Of a stretch of DNA of 64,000 nt, positions 1 to 7,820 are shown in pieces. The translations under genes and the position numbers were made by a program. Under the pieces are notes generated by a model. That model saw nothing but the letters and a program-made list of their open reading frames with translations, searched no databases and was not told the DNA's origin. Position 1 is the first letter of the stretch. Each line of letters begins with the position of its first letter. The DNA comes from Flavobacterium sp. N502540 (GTDB taxonomy: Bacteria; Bacteroidota; Bacteroidia; Flavobacteriales; Flavobacteriaceae), in NCBI RefSeq assembly GCF_025947365.1, contig NZ_CP110012.1, forward strand, positions 4,898,001-4,962,000, in the 5' to 3' direction.

Positions 1-490
1 TTACCAAACTTGCATTGGCCTGCGCCAGTGTTGCCAAAGCTGATTCATAAGTATATTGTGCCGATTCTAAATCGTATTTACTGATGATTCCTTTTTCAAC
101 CAACGGCTTTACTTTATTGACTGCCAGTTTAGCCGCACTTAAATTAGCCTGAGCACTTTTGATACTTGCAGTGGCAGTGCGAACTTCCTGCTCATATTCC
201 GGAGCACTAATTTTAAATAATGGCTGTCCGGCCCTAACCACGGCACCTTCATCAACAAAAATCTTATCAATATACCCTTCTACCCGCGGACGAATTTCTA
301 TATTTTGCTGTCCCTGAATACTGGCGGGATAATCTGTATATAAAGTTGCCGATTTAGGTTCTAAAGTCAGCGTTTTATATTCTTTAACTTGTGGTGCACC
401 TCCGGCCTGAGCCGCTTTATCATTTTTGTTTCCACACGAAGTGATGATAATAGATGCTGCTAGAATACTAAAAAAAGATTGCTTCTTCAT
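1..490 (-). CDS. RND efflux periplasmic adaptor (membrane fusion protein), partial
   Basis: This is the N-terminal 163 residues of an AcrA/MexA-like adaptor that would bridge an inner-membrane RND pump and an outer-membrane TolC channel. The gene runs off the left edge of the window. It starts at an ATG read from 490, with a lipoprotein signal ending in a Cys at residue 19 (TSC). A barrel-sandwich (lipoyl-like) segment follows with the typical IEIRPRVEGYIDKIFVDEG stretch, and then the first helix of the hairpin. It is divergent from the LytS/LytTR pair at 758-2538, which may control it. The partner pump and channel genes are presumably to the left, outside the window. Confidence 0.9.
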   Translation of the reverse strand, partial: MKKQSFFSILAASIIITSCGNKNDKAAQAGGAPQVKEYKTLTLEPKSATLYTDYPASIQGQQNIEIRPRVEGYIDKIFVDEGAVVRAGQPLFKISAPEYEQEVRTATASIKSAQANLSAAKLAVNKVKPLVEKGIISKYDLESAQYTYESALATLAQANASLV

Positions 491-757
491 TTTTATGGAT
501 TGTGTGATTATCTATTTATTAAGGAACAAAAGAACTGAAATAGAACACACAAAATTTTTACAATAGACGAAAAGCCCCCTGCAATCGATAAAGATTAGAT
601 GAGAACCGATGGAAGATGTTCCCTGATAAATAAGTATTTTTGTAACAGCCTCGTCGACTCTAAAATGGTTTTTACGGGTTGTAAATCTATTTTGAGCGAT
701 TGGTTTTATATCCTGTTCAAATAAAAAGTAATATTGTCCTTAAAATCACAACTTACA

Positions 758-1807
758 ATGACACCCAATTTTTTTAAACCGTTTATGTCTACCGGATTAC
801 ACATCCTGGCCTGGGTATTATTAGGATATATGCAGCTGTTTTATATTCCGCTTACCTGGAATATAGCACTTCCCCATATATTCTGGATTTGGCAAACCAT
901 TGTTTTGCTTTTCATGCTTGCGATTTTTTACTATAATGCCAAGGTAATTGTTCCAAAAACCATCATTAAAGACAAAATTGGTCCTTTCCTGTTATGGATA
1001 CTATTGATTATTTTCATCATGCAGCTGGCATCCTATTTTTACAACCTCAACACCGATTTACATAACAAACTGGCTGCGCTTATCCGATTCAAACGATACC
1101 GAAACACCTATTTCGATAACTATATTTTTAGTCTCACCTTACTGGTTCTGGCCATCAGTACCAGTTATGCCATGCTGCTGCATTGGCAAAGAGCTGCTCA
1201 ACATAAACAAAAACTGGAGCAGGACAAAACGATGACCGAACTGGCCATGCTGAAAGCACAAATCAATCCGCATTTCTTCTTTAATTCGCTTAACAGCATT
1301 TACTCCCTTACGTATACTAATATTGAAGATTCCCGTAATGCGCTTCACACTTTAAGCCGAATGATGCGATACCTGCTTTACAGTACTGAAGGCGAAAGAA
1401 CAACTTTATTGAAAGAGGTAGATTTTATGAAGGACTTTATTGCTCTAATGAAACTTCGGGCTAACAGTAAACTGACTATTACAGGTGATATTCCGGAAAA
1501 AATTCAGGATTATCCAATTGTACCGATGCTCTTACTGCCTTTAGTCGAAAATGCCTTTAAACATGGTGTGCATGCTACGGACAAAAGCGAGATTCATTTT
1601 GCGCTGAAACAAAACGGAACCCTTCTTGAATTTGAGGTAGAAAACACTTTTTTCGAGAAAACAACTCCAACAGAACAGGGCGGAATTGGTTTAACCAATA
1701 CCAAACGCCGATTACACCTCATCTATCCTGACAAACACAGTTTAACGGCCGGTATTGATCCAAACGGAAAATATAAAGTAAACCTGCAAATAACTTTAGA
1801 ACAATGA
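758..1807 (+). CDS. LytS-type sensor histidine kinase
   Basis: This is a membrane sensor kinase of the His_kinase/HATPase_c type (LytS/YehU class). Four hydrophobic segments fill roughly the first 140 residues. A short linker leads to the phosphoacceptor motif INPHFFFN, with His about residue 172. An N-box (PLVENAFKHG) and a glycine-rich ATP lid (GGIGLTNTKRR) follow. A TTG at 734 would add eight residues, but the ATG at 758 gives a conventional start before the first hydrophobic stretch, so I prefer it. The stop overlaps the next start as ATGA, so the kinase and its regulator are translationally coupled. The signal sensed is unknown. Divergence from an RND adaptor gene suggests a link to efflux. 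Confidence 0.9.
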   Translation: MTPNFFKPFMSTGLHILAWVLLGYMQLFYIPLTWNIALPHIFWIWQTIVLLFMLAIFYYNAKVIVPKTIIKDKIGPFLLWILLIIFIMQLASYFYNLNTDLHNKLAALIRFKRYRNTYFDNYIFSLTLLVLAISTSYAMLLHWQRAAQHKQKLEQDKTMTELAMLKAQINPHFFFNSLNSIYSLTYTNIEDSRNALHTLSRMMRYLLYSTEGERTTLLKEVDFMKDFIALMKLRANSKLTITGDIPEKIQDYPIVPMLLLPLVENAFKHGVHATDKSEIHFALKQNGTLLEFEVENTFFEKTTPTEQGGIGLTNTKRRLHLIYPDKHSLTAGIDPNGKYKVNLQITLEQ

Positions 1808-2538
1808 TTGTATTAAAATGTATCGCAGTAGACGACGAACCGCTAGCCTTAAAATTGGTCGAAACTTTTATAGAACAAACTCCTTTTTTGCAGTTGGTTC
1901 AAAGCTGTGATAATGCTATTGAAGCTATGAGTCTGATACGGGAACAACAACCCGACATTATTTTTCTGGATATCAATATGCCGAATTTAAGCGGTATGGA
2001 ACTTGCCCGGCTTTTACAGGAACAACAGGGAACATTACCTAAAATAATTTTCACCACAGCCTATAATCATTATGCTATTGAAGGCTATCGGGTCAACGCT
2101 GTTGATTATCTTTTAAAACCCTTTAGTTATGAAGAGTTTTTAAGAGCTTCCAGCAAAGTTTTACAATTAACAGAAGAGGCCTCCGGTCAATTTCAGTCCA
2201 TTACGGCAGATGATGATGATTTTATTTTTCTGAAAGTAGAATACCAGTGGGTTCGAATTTCATTAAAAGACATCTTGTATATCGAAAGTCTCAAAGATTA
2301 TGTGAAAGTACATCTTGAAAATTCCCCAAAAGGATTAATGTCTTTGATTTCTTTAAAAGCGCTCGAAGAAAAACTACCCTCCCTAAAATTTATGCGAATC
2401 AATCGCTCCTTTATTGTTGCACTGGACAAAATAAACTCCATCAGTAAAAATTCAATATTCATTAATAAAACCGAGATCACGGTTGGTGAACAATACAAAG
2501 AAACCTTTAAAACCATTGTAGACAAATGGTTGAAATAG
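1804..2538 (+). CDS. LytTR-family response regulator
   Basis: The N-terminal receiver domain (about residues 4-120) has the acidic pair DDEP near residue 10, the phosphoacceptor Asp56 in FLDINMP, and a conserved Lys in YLLKPF. The C-terminal LytTR DNA-binding domain (about 140-244) has the typical pattern YIESLKDYVKVH ... FMRINRSFIV. It pairs with the kinase that overlaps it by four bases. A paralogous pair lies at 53487-55222, in mirrored orientation and also next to RND efflux genes. Its targets are not visible here. The divergent adaptor gene at 490 is the obvious candidate. Confidence 0.93.
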   Translation: MIVLKCIAVDDEPLALKLVETFIEQTPFLQLVQSCDNAIEAMSLIREQQPDIIFLDINMPNLSGMELARLLQEQQGTLPKIIFTTAYNHYAIEGYRVNAVDYLLKPFSYEEFLRASSKVLQLTEEASGQFQSITADDDDFIFLKVEYQWVRISLKDILYIESLKDYVKVHLENSPKGLMSLISLKALEEKLPSLKFMRINRSFIVALDKINSISKNSIFINKTEITVGEQYKETFKTIVDKWLK

Positions 2539-2556
2539 AATTTAAAAAATAATATA

Positions 2557-2850
2557 ATGCAAAAAAGATCAAACAAATATTACCTGACTTTAAGCTTAAA
2601 AGAATACGCAAACGGCGAAACAGAACCCGCAAAAGAACTTGGAATAGAATTCGACAATCATGATGAAATATTTGATATCATCGAAAAAATAAAGGCTAAA
2701 AACCTGTTTGAAAATCCACACGAAGCTACCCAATTTGCACTTGGTCTCAAATTGTTCAGTGAAATAAAACTGAAACACCGCAACAATCCTCTTTTTGAGG
2801 AATTAAATGAAGTCTTTCCGGTTTTCATGAAAAAACTAAAAAGTTTATAA
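2557..2850 (+). CDS. DUF3861-like small protein
   Basis: A 97-residue soluble protein that begins 18 bases after the LytTR regulator stop and is probably co-transcribed with it. The pattern (an early YYLTLSLKEY strand, a charged helix, then FALGLKLFSEIKLKHRNNPLFEEL) fits the DUF3861 family as I know it. No catalytic residues or membrane segments are evident. The function is unknown. Its position after a two-component pair is probably incidental, because DUF3861 genes are found in many contexts. Confidence 0.7.
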   Translation: MQKRSNKYYLTLSLKEYANGETEPAKELGIEFDNHDEIFDIIEKIKAKNLFENPHEATQFALGLKLFSEIKLKHRNNPLFEELNEVFPVFMKKLKSL

Positions 2851-2910
2851 TTATAAGCTGCTCTCTATGTAATTTATTTTAACACCTAGAAACATAGGCT
2901 CTGTATCTAT

Positions 2911-2947
2911 AAAAAAGGCTGAAACGTTATTGTTTCAGCCTTTTTTA
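2911..2947. terminator. Bidirectional intrinsic terminator
   Basis: A perfect stem GGCTGAAAC / GTTTCAGCC with a short loop, preceded by six As and followed by six Ts. It separates the LytTR/DUF3861 unit (+) from the convergent DUF2024 gene (-), so it can work for both strands. Confidence 0.88.
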
Positions 2948-2966
2948 TACAAAACTAAAGAATCAG

Positions 2967-3230
2967 TTAATTACAGTTCTCCATTTCGATAATCGAAAAT
3001 CCCTGTTTAAGAATCTGACTTTGCACAGTCTCAGGAGCCTTGTCAATATGACAAAATTTGCATTCCTTTGAGGTCAGCGGTTGCCCATCCTGTGCTACTG
3101 TTTTAAGATACTTTTTGCCATATTCAAAAATCTGGTTTTCATCGACAGTACGTTCGTCAACCAGAATATCAAAATGCATTACTGTTCCGTCTTTTCGGGT
3201 TACATAGGTATCCCATACTGCTATCTTCAT
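2967..3230 (-). CDS. DUF2024 family protein
   Basis: An 87-residue protein that opens with MKIAVWDTYVTRKDG, the hallmark start of the DUF2024 family. It has two Cys and a His close together (CKFCH, about residues 57-61), which could bind a metal or be redox active. That is inference. It lies just downstream of a thioredoxin-like gene on the same strand (3268-3501), 37 bases away, so the two probably form a small operon. The biochemical role of the family is not known to me. Confidence 0.8.
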   Translation of the reverse strand: MKIAVWDTYVTRKDGTVMHFDILVDERTVDENQIFEYGKKYLKTVAQDGQPLTSKECKFCHIDKAPETVQSQILKQGFSIIEMENCN

Positions 3231-3267
3231 GCGATTTACATTTTACATTTCACGTCTCACAGTGAAT

Positions 3268-3501
3268 CTATCCAATTACATCTGCTATAGAAGCGCCAAA
3301 ATTAATATGAAGCACATTTCCGTTTGGCGTTACCAAAGCCGGAACCGATTGCAATCCTGCTTTTTGAGCCTCTGCAATTCTGAATTTATCGACACCCAGA
3401 TGGACAACTTCAACCTCAGCAGGGTTAATTAAACTTAAAATATCCTGTTCTGCACTAATACAAACCGGACAGCCGGCATGATAAAAAATTGATTTACTCA
3501 T
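3268..3501 (-). CDS. Thioredoxin/glutaredoxin-like small protein
   Basis: A 77-residue protein with a thioredoxin-like fold pattern: an N-terminal strand, the active-site motif CPVC near residue 11, and a conserved cis-proline region SVPALV. There is no signal peptide, so it should be cytoplasmic. It is a short form compared with full thioredoxins (about 105 residues). It is likely co-transcribed with the DUF2024 gene and divergent from yggS. The shared 180-base upstream region carries nested inverted repeats of CCAGTTT (see 3569-3648). Confidence 0.8.
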   Translation of the reverse strand: MSKSIFYHAGCPVCISAEQDILSLINPAEVEVVHLGVDKFRIAEAQKAGLQSVPALVTPNGNVLHINFGASIADVIG

Positions 3502-3568
3502 TTTAATTTGTTTTTAATTTGACTTTATTGTCCGTACAAAATTACTTCGATTCAGGATCTGCCAAATA

Positions 3569-3648
3569 ATCCAGTTTTTTCATTTATTGCTCTAATCTGG
3601 TCCAGTTTACCTCCAAACTGGACTATTACTTATACTAAAAACTGGATC
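3569..3648. promoter_or_regulatory. Nested CCAGTTT/AAACTGG inverted repeats, candidate MocR-type operator
   Basis: The intergenic region between the thioredoxin-like gene and yggS holds an inner perfect inverted repeat, GTCCAGTTT at 3600-3608 and AAACTGGAC at 3615-3623. An outer pair surrounds it, ATCCAGTTTTT from 3569 and AAAAACTGGAT ending at 3648. CTGGAC-type half sites are known for some MocR (PLP-binding GntR-like) regulators. A PLP-homeostasis gene as neighbour makes that reading attractive, but the regulator is not in the window. Confidence 0.5.
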
Positions 3649-3671
3649 TTTTAAGTACGTCAGCTTACCGC

Positions 3672-3679
3672 TAATTTTG
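3672..3679 (+). promoter_or_regulatory. -7 box of yggS promoter (TAATTTTG)
   Basis: A perfect match to the Bacteroidota TAnnTTTG element, four bases before the yggS ATG. If used, the transcript would start at or within a base or two of the ATG and be essentially leaderless. No clear TTTG -33 box is visible. Confidence 0.45.
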
Positions 3680-3683
3680 CCGC

Positions 3684-4415
3684 ATGAAAGAAGATATTAT
3701 TTTCAATTTAAAACAGGTTCATCAACGCATGGAGAATGCCTGCAAAAGTTCCGGCAGAAATGTATCAGATGTGAAACTGTTACTGGCTACTAAAACCGTT
3801 TCAGTAGCAGACATTCAAATTGCGATCGATGCGGGAGAGACACTCATTGGCGAAAATAAAATGCAGGAACTCCGTGATAAAAATCCGGAACTAAAAGATT
3901 TAAAAATCGAACGACATTTTATTGGCCATCTTCAAACCAATAAAGTCAAAGACGTTCTTAAGTACGTTACTTGTATTCAATCTCTCGACAGACTAAGCTT
4001 GGCCAATGAATTAGACAAGCAATTGCAAAAAGAAGGACGGACACTGGAGGTTTTTATACAAGTAAACACTTCATTTGAAGAAAGTAAATTCGGACTGCCA
4101 CCGACAGAAGTACTTTCATTTATTCAAAAGATAAAACGTTACGAAACTCTTAAAATTAAAGGACTAATGACTATTGGATTGCTGGATGTCGAAAAAGAAA
4201 AAATGCGTCCGTCTTTACGTTTGCTCCGAAAAACAAGAGATGAAATTTACGCGGCCGAAATTGAAGGCATCCCTAATTTACAACTTTCAATGGGAATGTC
4301 ACAAGACTTAGAACTAGCCATTGCTGAAGGTTCGAATCTGATCCGAATTGGAACTTCAATTTTTGGAAACCGCTTTTTAGGAAAAGAAATCTGGAACGAA
4401 AATATTGCAGAATAA
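3684..4415 (+). CDS. yggS: YggS-family PLP homeostasis protein
   Basis: A 243-residue pyridoxal-phosphate-binding protein of the YggS/PLPBP family. It is a TIM-barrel like the N-terminal domain of alanine racemase, without known catalysis, and is involved in vitamin B6 balance. PLP would be bound to Lys37 in LLLATKTVS. Other family motifs are IGENKMQEL, ERHFIGHLQTNK, GLMTIG and the phosphate-binding end SMGMSQDLELAI ... IRIGTSIFG. Length and start agree with the family. The AAA ATPase gene follows 30 bases downstream and has its own promoter-like box. Confidence 0.95.
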   Translation: MKEDIIFNLKQVHQRMENACKSSGRNVSDVKLLLATKTVSVADIQIAIDAGETLIGENKMQELRDKNPELKDLKIERHFIGHLQTNKVKDVLKYVTCIQSLDRLSLANELDKQLQKEGRTLEVFIQVNTSFEESKFGLPPTEVLSFIQKIKRYETLKIKGLMTIGLLDVEKEKMRPSLRLLRKTRDEIYAAEIEGIPNLQLSMGMSQDLELAIAEGSNLIRIGTSIFGNRFLGKEIWNENIAE

Positions 4416-4419
4416 AGTC

Positions 4420-4427
4420 TAATTTTG
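4420..4427 (+). promoter_or_regulatory. -7 box before the AAA ATPase gene (TAATTTTG)
   Basis: A second TAATTTTG element, 18 bases before the ATG at 4446, in the short gap after yggS. It argues that the ATPase gene can be transcribed on its own. It also argues against the TTG start at 4425, which overlaps the box. Confidence 0.45.
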
Positions 4428-4445
4428 CACCAAATAAAATTACAA

Positions 4446-5180
4446 ATGAATCTGCACGAACTTGTTGTAAACGATACTGAAAAAGTAGCACTGGAAGATT
4501 TACTTTTTAGCACAGAGAATAAAACGGTATTAATTCAGACGATAAAAGAACATAAATACATCGAAGAATTAAAAAAATACAATCTCAAAGTAGATAACAA
4601 AATACTACTGCACGGGCATTCCGGCTGTGGCAAAACCACTACTGCAAAAGCCATTGCAAACGCTTTAAACAAGAACATTGTTATTGTGAATCTCAGTACC
4701 ATAATCGATGCTAAAATTGGAGAAACTTCTAAAAATGTAAAAGTGTTGTTTGATAAAGCAATTCGTGAAAAAGCGGTTTTGTTTCTCGATGAATTTGATC
4801 AGATTGGTAAAAGCCGTGACAGTCAGGACAAAGATGTTGCCGAAATGAAACGTCTGGTAAATACGATCATTCAACTGATTGATTATCTTCCGGCAGACAG
4901 TTTACTTATTTGTGCGACCAATTATTACGAAAGTATTGATACAGCTTTGCTGAGAAGATTTCAAATCAAATTAAAATTTGAAATGCCCGATGATTCACAA
5001 CTGAATGCCTATTATGATAAACTGCTTGCTCATTTTCCGATTCATCTTCAGGAAATTAAACGCAAGTATGCTATTTCTTATGCTGAAGCTAAAGACTACA
5101 TTCATACCACAATGAAAAAGCAAATTATTGCCGAACTGGAATTTCAAGAAGAACAGAAACTAACGGAGATCATAGCATAA
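4446..5180 (+). CDS. Orphan single-domain AAA ATPase
   Basis: A 244-residue ATPase consisting of little more than one AAA module. It has Walker A GHSGCGKT (57-64), Walker B LFLDEFD (112-118), sensor-1 Asn in CATN (about 159) and the arginine pair RR (170-171). The N-terminal 45 residues are charged and helical and could hold a partner-binding element. The C-terminal helices are short. The TTG at 4425 would overlap the promoter box, so ATG 4446 is used. Such small AAA proteins often act on a partner. None is adjacent, since both yggS and the thioredoxin genes are housekeeping-like. The function is unknown. Confidence 0.85.
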   Translation: MNLHELVVNDTEKVALEDLLFSTENKTVLIQTIKEHKYIEELKKYNLKVDNKILLHGHSGCGKTTTAKAIANALNKNIVIVNLSTIIDAKIGETSKNVKVLFDKAIREKAVLFLDEFDQIGKSRDSQDKDVAEMKRLVNTIIQLIDYLPADSLLICATNYYESIDTALLRRFQIKLKFEMPDDSQLNAYYDKLLAHFPIHLQEIKRKYAISYAEAKDYIHTTMKKQIIAELEFQEEQKLTEIIA

Positions 5181-5185
5181 AAAAA

Positions 5186-5203
5186 TGCCTCATCACTGAG
5201 GCA
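5186..5203. terminator. Intrinsic terminator between convergent genes
   Basis: Stem TGCCTCA / TGAGGCA with a TCAC loop, preceded by a run of As that gives the T-tract on the minus strand. It sits just after the ATPase stop, facing the redoxin gene that ends at 5233. Confidence 0.75.
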
Positions 5204-5232
5204 CTTTCTATGACATTGAATTTCTTAAAAAA

Positions 5233-5847
5233 TTAAGCTTTCGCTTTTCTTTTTACCGTACAGCCGATTTCTTTGGTTTGTGTAACGGCAGGTTTTTTAT
5301 TGCTTTTTAATGCTGCGATCACCTCTTCAGCATACTTTGTTTTTTCGGTTTTAGTTCCTTCCGGATCACTATCAATTGCTCCTACATACTCTACCACATT
5401 TCCTTTATCGGTTTTAGAAACGATAAAAAGATGGGGTGTACGTTTCGCCCCATATTGATCGGTAACTTTTTGTCCGGCATCAAATAAATAAGGAAACGGA
5501 TATTTTTTATCTTTTGCCAATTCCTGCATTTTATCAAAAGAATCCGCTTTAGAAGCTTCAGGATCATTTGGATTAATGGCAATTACCGGATAACCCTGGG
5601 CTTTGAACTTTTTATCCAATTCAATTATTCTTTGCTCGTACGCTACCGCATAAGGGCACGTATTACAGGTAAAAACAACGATGTATCCTTTTGCTTTTGG
5701 AAAACTGCCAAAAGAAACTTCTTTTCCGTCTACGTTTTTCAATTTAAAATCCGGAGCCGTTTCGCCGGCTTTAAGGGTTGTGCTCTGAGCCTGAGAAAGC
5801 AGCAGATTAAACAAAAACAGAGTCACAGCAGTAATAAACTTATTCAT
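5233..5847 (-). CDS. Secreted thioredoxin-fold peroxiredoxin-like protein
   Basis: A 204-residue protein with an N-terminal signal peptide (cleavage after about residue 20, SQAQ). A redoxin/AhpC-TSA domain follows: APDFKLKNVDGKEVSFGSF, then the CxxC motif CNTCPYA near residue 62 and a cis-Pro region RTPHLFIV. The C-terminal lysine-rich tail contains one extra Cys. It probably works as a periplasmic thiol-disulfide or peroxide-handling protein. It follows a TlpA-like gene by three bases, so the two are one operon (5851-6324 first). Confidence 0.85.
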   Translation of the reverse strand: MNKFITAVTLFLFNLLLSQAQSTTLKAGETAPDFKLKNVDGKEVSFGSFPKAKGYIVVFTCNTCPYAVAYEQRIIELDKKFKAQGYPVIAINPNDPEASKADSFDKMQELAKDKKYPFPYLFDAGQKVTDQYGAKRTPHLFIVSKTDKGNVVEYVGAIDSDPEGTKTEKTKYAEEVIAALKSNKKPAVTQTKEIGCTVKRKAKA

Positions 5848-5850
5848 AAT

Positions 5851-6324
5851 TTACAGTTTTTTATATTCAGTTAATAATTGTTCGTAGGTAAATTCAGATT
5901 CAATAAATTTTCTTTTATTCTCTTTAATAAATAAGGTTGCCGGAATGCTTCCCGACCAGTCTTTATCAATGCGGTCTATATATTCCTGCGGATTGCTTTC
6001 GTTTAACAGAAAAACTTCATTTTTCAGGTTTTTTCTTTTCACAAACGGAACTACAGCTGAGTTTAACTTAGATTTAAAATCGACACTTACCAATAAAACC
6101 GCTAATTTATCTGATTTATGATCCGCCTTTAACTTTTCAAAATGAGGCAGCTCTTTAATGCAGGGTGCGCACCAGGTAGCCCAGAAATTAACAACATAAG
6201 TACTGTCTTTGCCGTTCTTAATTCTTTCGTTCAGCTGATCGATGTTTAACAGCTTTACGCTTTGACTGTAACCACTTACGGAGAAAGCAAATAAAACAAG
6301 AATTCTTAAGATGTTGATTTTCAT
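5851..6324 (-). CDS. TlpA/ResA-like thiol-disulfide oxidoreductase
   Basis: A 157-residue periplasmic thioredoxin-fold protein. A signal peptide (about residues 1-20, ending SGYSQ) precedes VVNFWATWCAPCIKELPHFEKL, the classic TlpA active site WCxPC. The cis-Pro lies in SGSIPATLFI. It is short for the family but complete in core elements. It heads a two-gene operon with the redoxin at 5233-5847. Together they would keep secreted or cytochrome-type thiols reduced. The exact substrate cannot be told. Confidence 0.87.
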   Translation of the reverse strand: MKINILRILVLFAFSVSGYSQSVKLLNIDQLNERIKNGKDSTYVVNFWATWCAPCIKELPHFEKLKADHKSDKLAVLLVSVDFKSKLNSAVVPFVKRKNLKNEVFLLNESNPQEYIDRIDKDWSGSIPATLFIKENKRKFIESEFTYEQLLTEYKKL

Positions 6325-6494
6325 ATTCGTTAATGCTTTTTACATTTTGCCTTACAAATATAAACGAATGAAAATTTACTTTTTGTTAATAAAAGTTTAA
6401 TGATTATAGCAAAATTTTTCTTTTGGTCAAATTTATAAAGCTGTAAATTGTAACAAAATACTAAAAATTCCGTCATACAAAAAAACAAAACCAT

Positions 6495-6923
6495 ATGGAT
6501 ACCAATCAGAATACCAGTAATTTAAAAGATTTCGAAGTCAATATCAGAATAAAACTTGCCTTTCTTTGGGCAGCGGTAACGTTGTGTTATTTGTATGGTG
6601 ATTATTTTGAATTGTACCTACCCGGAAAAACAGCCGGACTTGTAAGTGGTGACAATCTATTAAACAGTCCAATGAAACTACTTTCTGCAGCTATTCTACT
6701 CGCTCTGCCTCCTCTAATGGTGTTGTTCTCTATTTTTTTAAAGCCCAAAATAAACAGGTTGCTCCATATTTTGTTTGGGATATTTTTTACCCTAATCATG
6801 CTGCTTATTGCGATTAGCTCGCTAACAGCATGGAAAAGTTTTTATGTTTTTCTGGCACTGTTCGAAAGTGTCATTACGGCCATAATTGTAATTCTGGCGT
6901 GGAAATGGCCCAGAAAAAACTAA
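6495..6923 (+). CDS. Four-helix membrane protein (DUF6326-like)
   Basis: A 142-residue integral membrane protein with four hydrophobic segments, at about residues 20-40, 58-80, 88-108 and 115-137. The start MDTNQNTSNLKDFEVNIRIKLAFLWA and the YGDYFELYLPG loop after the first helix resemble the DUF6326 family from memory. It has no catalytic motif. It stands alone between divergent and convergent neighbours. The function is unknown. Confidence 0.65.
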   Translation: MDTNQNTSNLKDFEVNIRIKLAFLWAAVTLCYLYGDYFELYLPGKTAGLVSGDNLLNSPMKLLSAAILLALPPLMVLFSIFLKPKINRLLHILFGIFFTLIMLLIAISSLTAWKSFYVFLALFESVITAIIVILAWKWPRKN

Positions 6924-6947
6924 TCGTAAAAAATTTTCTTAGAACTA

Positions 6948-7346
6948 CTACTTTCCCGTTGTTATGTTTACATCGTTCACAAACAAGATCTCTTCCATAT
7001 TACTCATATTCGTCATCGATAAAACGCCATTCTTGTTCTCATTTATAGCGTTTATTCTAAAACAATATTCATCACCATCCTTATCCATCAACGTTACAAA
7101 TTCGAGTGTATCATCTGAATTATTCTGGCAGCTGTTTGAAATAGTATATCGGTACATTACTTTAAACGTGTTTTTATCGTAATTGAAAACTTTTCCGTCT
7201 GCCGTAAAAACCCATCTTGTATTTCGATTGGCATCGGCGTACCAGGTTCCGACAATTTTTTTAGAGGAAGGATCTGTACTTTGACTGTATCCTGTTGTTA
7301 CAACCATTTGAAACAACAACACCAAAAATAACAATAGCTTTTTCAT
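6948..7346 (-). CDS. Secreted lipocalin-like hypothetical protein
   Basis: A 132-residue protein with a signal peptide (MKKLLLFLVLLFQMV ... YSQS). After it comes KIVGTWYADANRNTRWVFTADGKVFNY, the GTW plus alternating strand pattern of small lipocalin-like (beta-barrel) secreted proteins common in Flavobacteria. Two Cys (SNSC and EYC) could form a disulfide. The ligand is unknown. It lies tail-to-tail with the membrane protein at 6495-6923, 24 bases apart. Confidence 0.65.
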   Translation of the reverse strand: MKKLLLFLVLLFQMVVTTGYSQSTDPSSKKIVGTWYADANRNTRWVFTADGKVFNYDKNTFKVMYRYTISNSCQNNSDDTLEFVTLMDKDGDEYCFRINAINENKNGVLSMTNMSNMEEILFVNDVNITTGK

Positions 7347-7407
7347 CGTTTATATCATTTAATTGTTTTATTCTAAACAGCAATCAAAATTATCCAAACT
7401 TACTATT

Positions 7408-7725
7408 TTACACTCTTGAGAAAATCTCCAACTGCTTAAAAACCGGAACTAATGATGCTCCTTTTTCAGAAAGATGGTATTCGATATGCAAAGGTTTTAA
7501 ACGAACTACTTTTTTGTCCAGAATTCCAAAATCTTCCAGTTCCCGAAGTGCCGTTGCAACAGATTGTTTGTTCGCTCCTTTAAGTTCTCTTAAAAGTCCG
7601 TTGAAACGCAAAGGACCATTAACGGCCAGCAAAAAAATCTGTGGTTTCCACTTGCCCGAGAGCAATTTTAAAAGCCCCTCTGCCGGGCATTCATTCTCCG
7701 TTTCCGATGTATTTGCTGTAGTCAT
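7408..7725 (-). CDS. HxlR-family transcriptional regulator
   Basis: A 105-residue winged-helix regulator. It shows the HxlR pattern of an N-terminal Cys (NECPAEGLL), then LLSGKWKPQIFLLAVNGPLRFNGLLREL and a recognition helix region KQSVATALRELEDFGIL. The N-terminal Cys in many HxlR proteins senses thiol-reactive or redox stress. It is divergent from a DsbA-family gene with 95 bases between starts, so it very likely regulates that gene and itself. Confidence 0.92.
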   Translation of the reverse strand: MTTANTSETENECPAEGLLKLLSGKWKPQIFLLAVNGPLRFNGLLRELKGANKQSVATALRELEDFGILDKKVVRLKPLHIEYHLSEKGASLVPVFKQLEIFSRV

Positions 7726-7820
7726 ATTTTTTAGACTAATTGACTTGTGATTAAAGATGGACGAACTTTACAGTAAAATTATAAAATTTAAACCGAAGCG
7801 TAAATCTAAAACAGTTATTT

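Noticed and set aside
734..757. TTG-started extension of the LytS kinase
   Set aside because: The ATG at 758 gives a normal N-terminus; the added eight residues show no conservation signal.
4425..4445. TTG-started extension of the AAA ATPase
   Set aside because: It overlaps a good -7 promoter box, so translation from there is unlikely.
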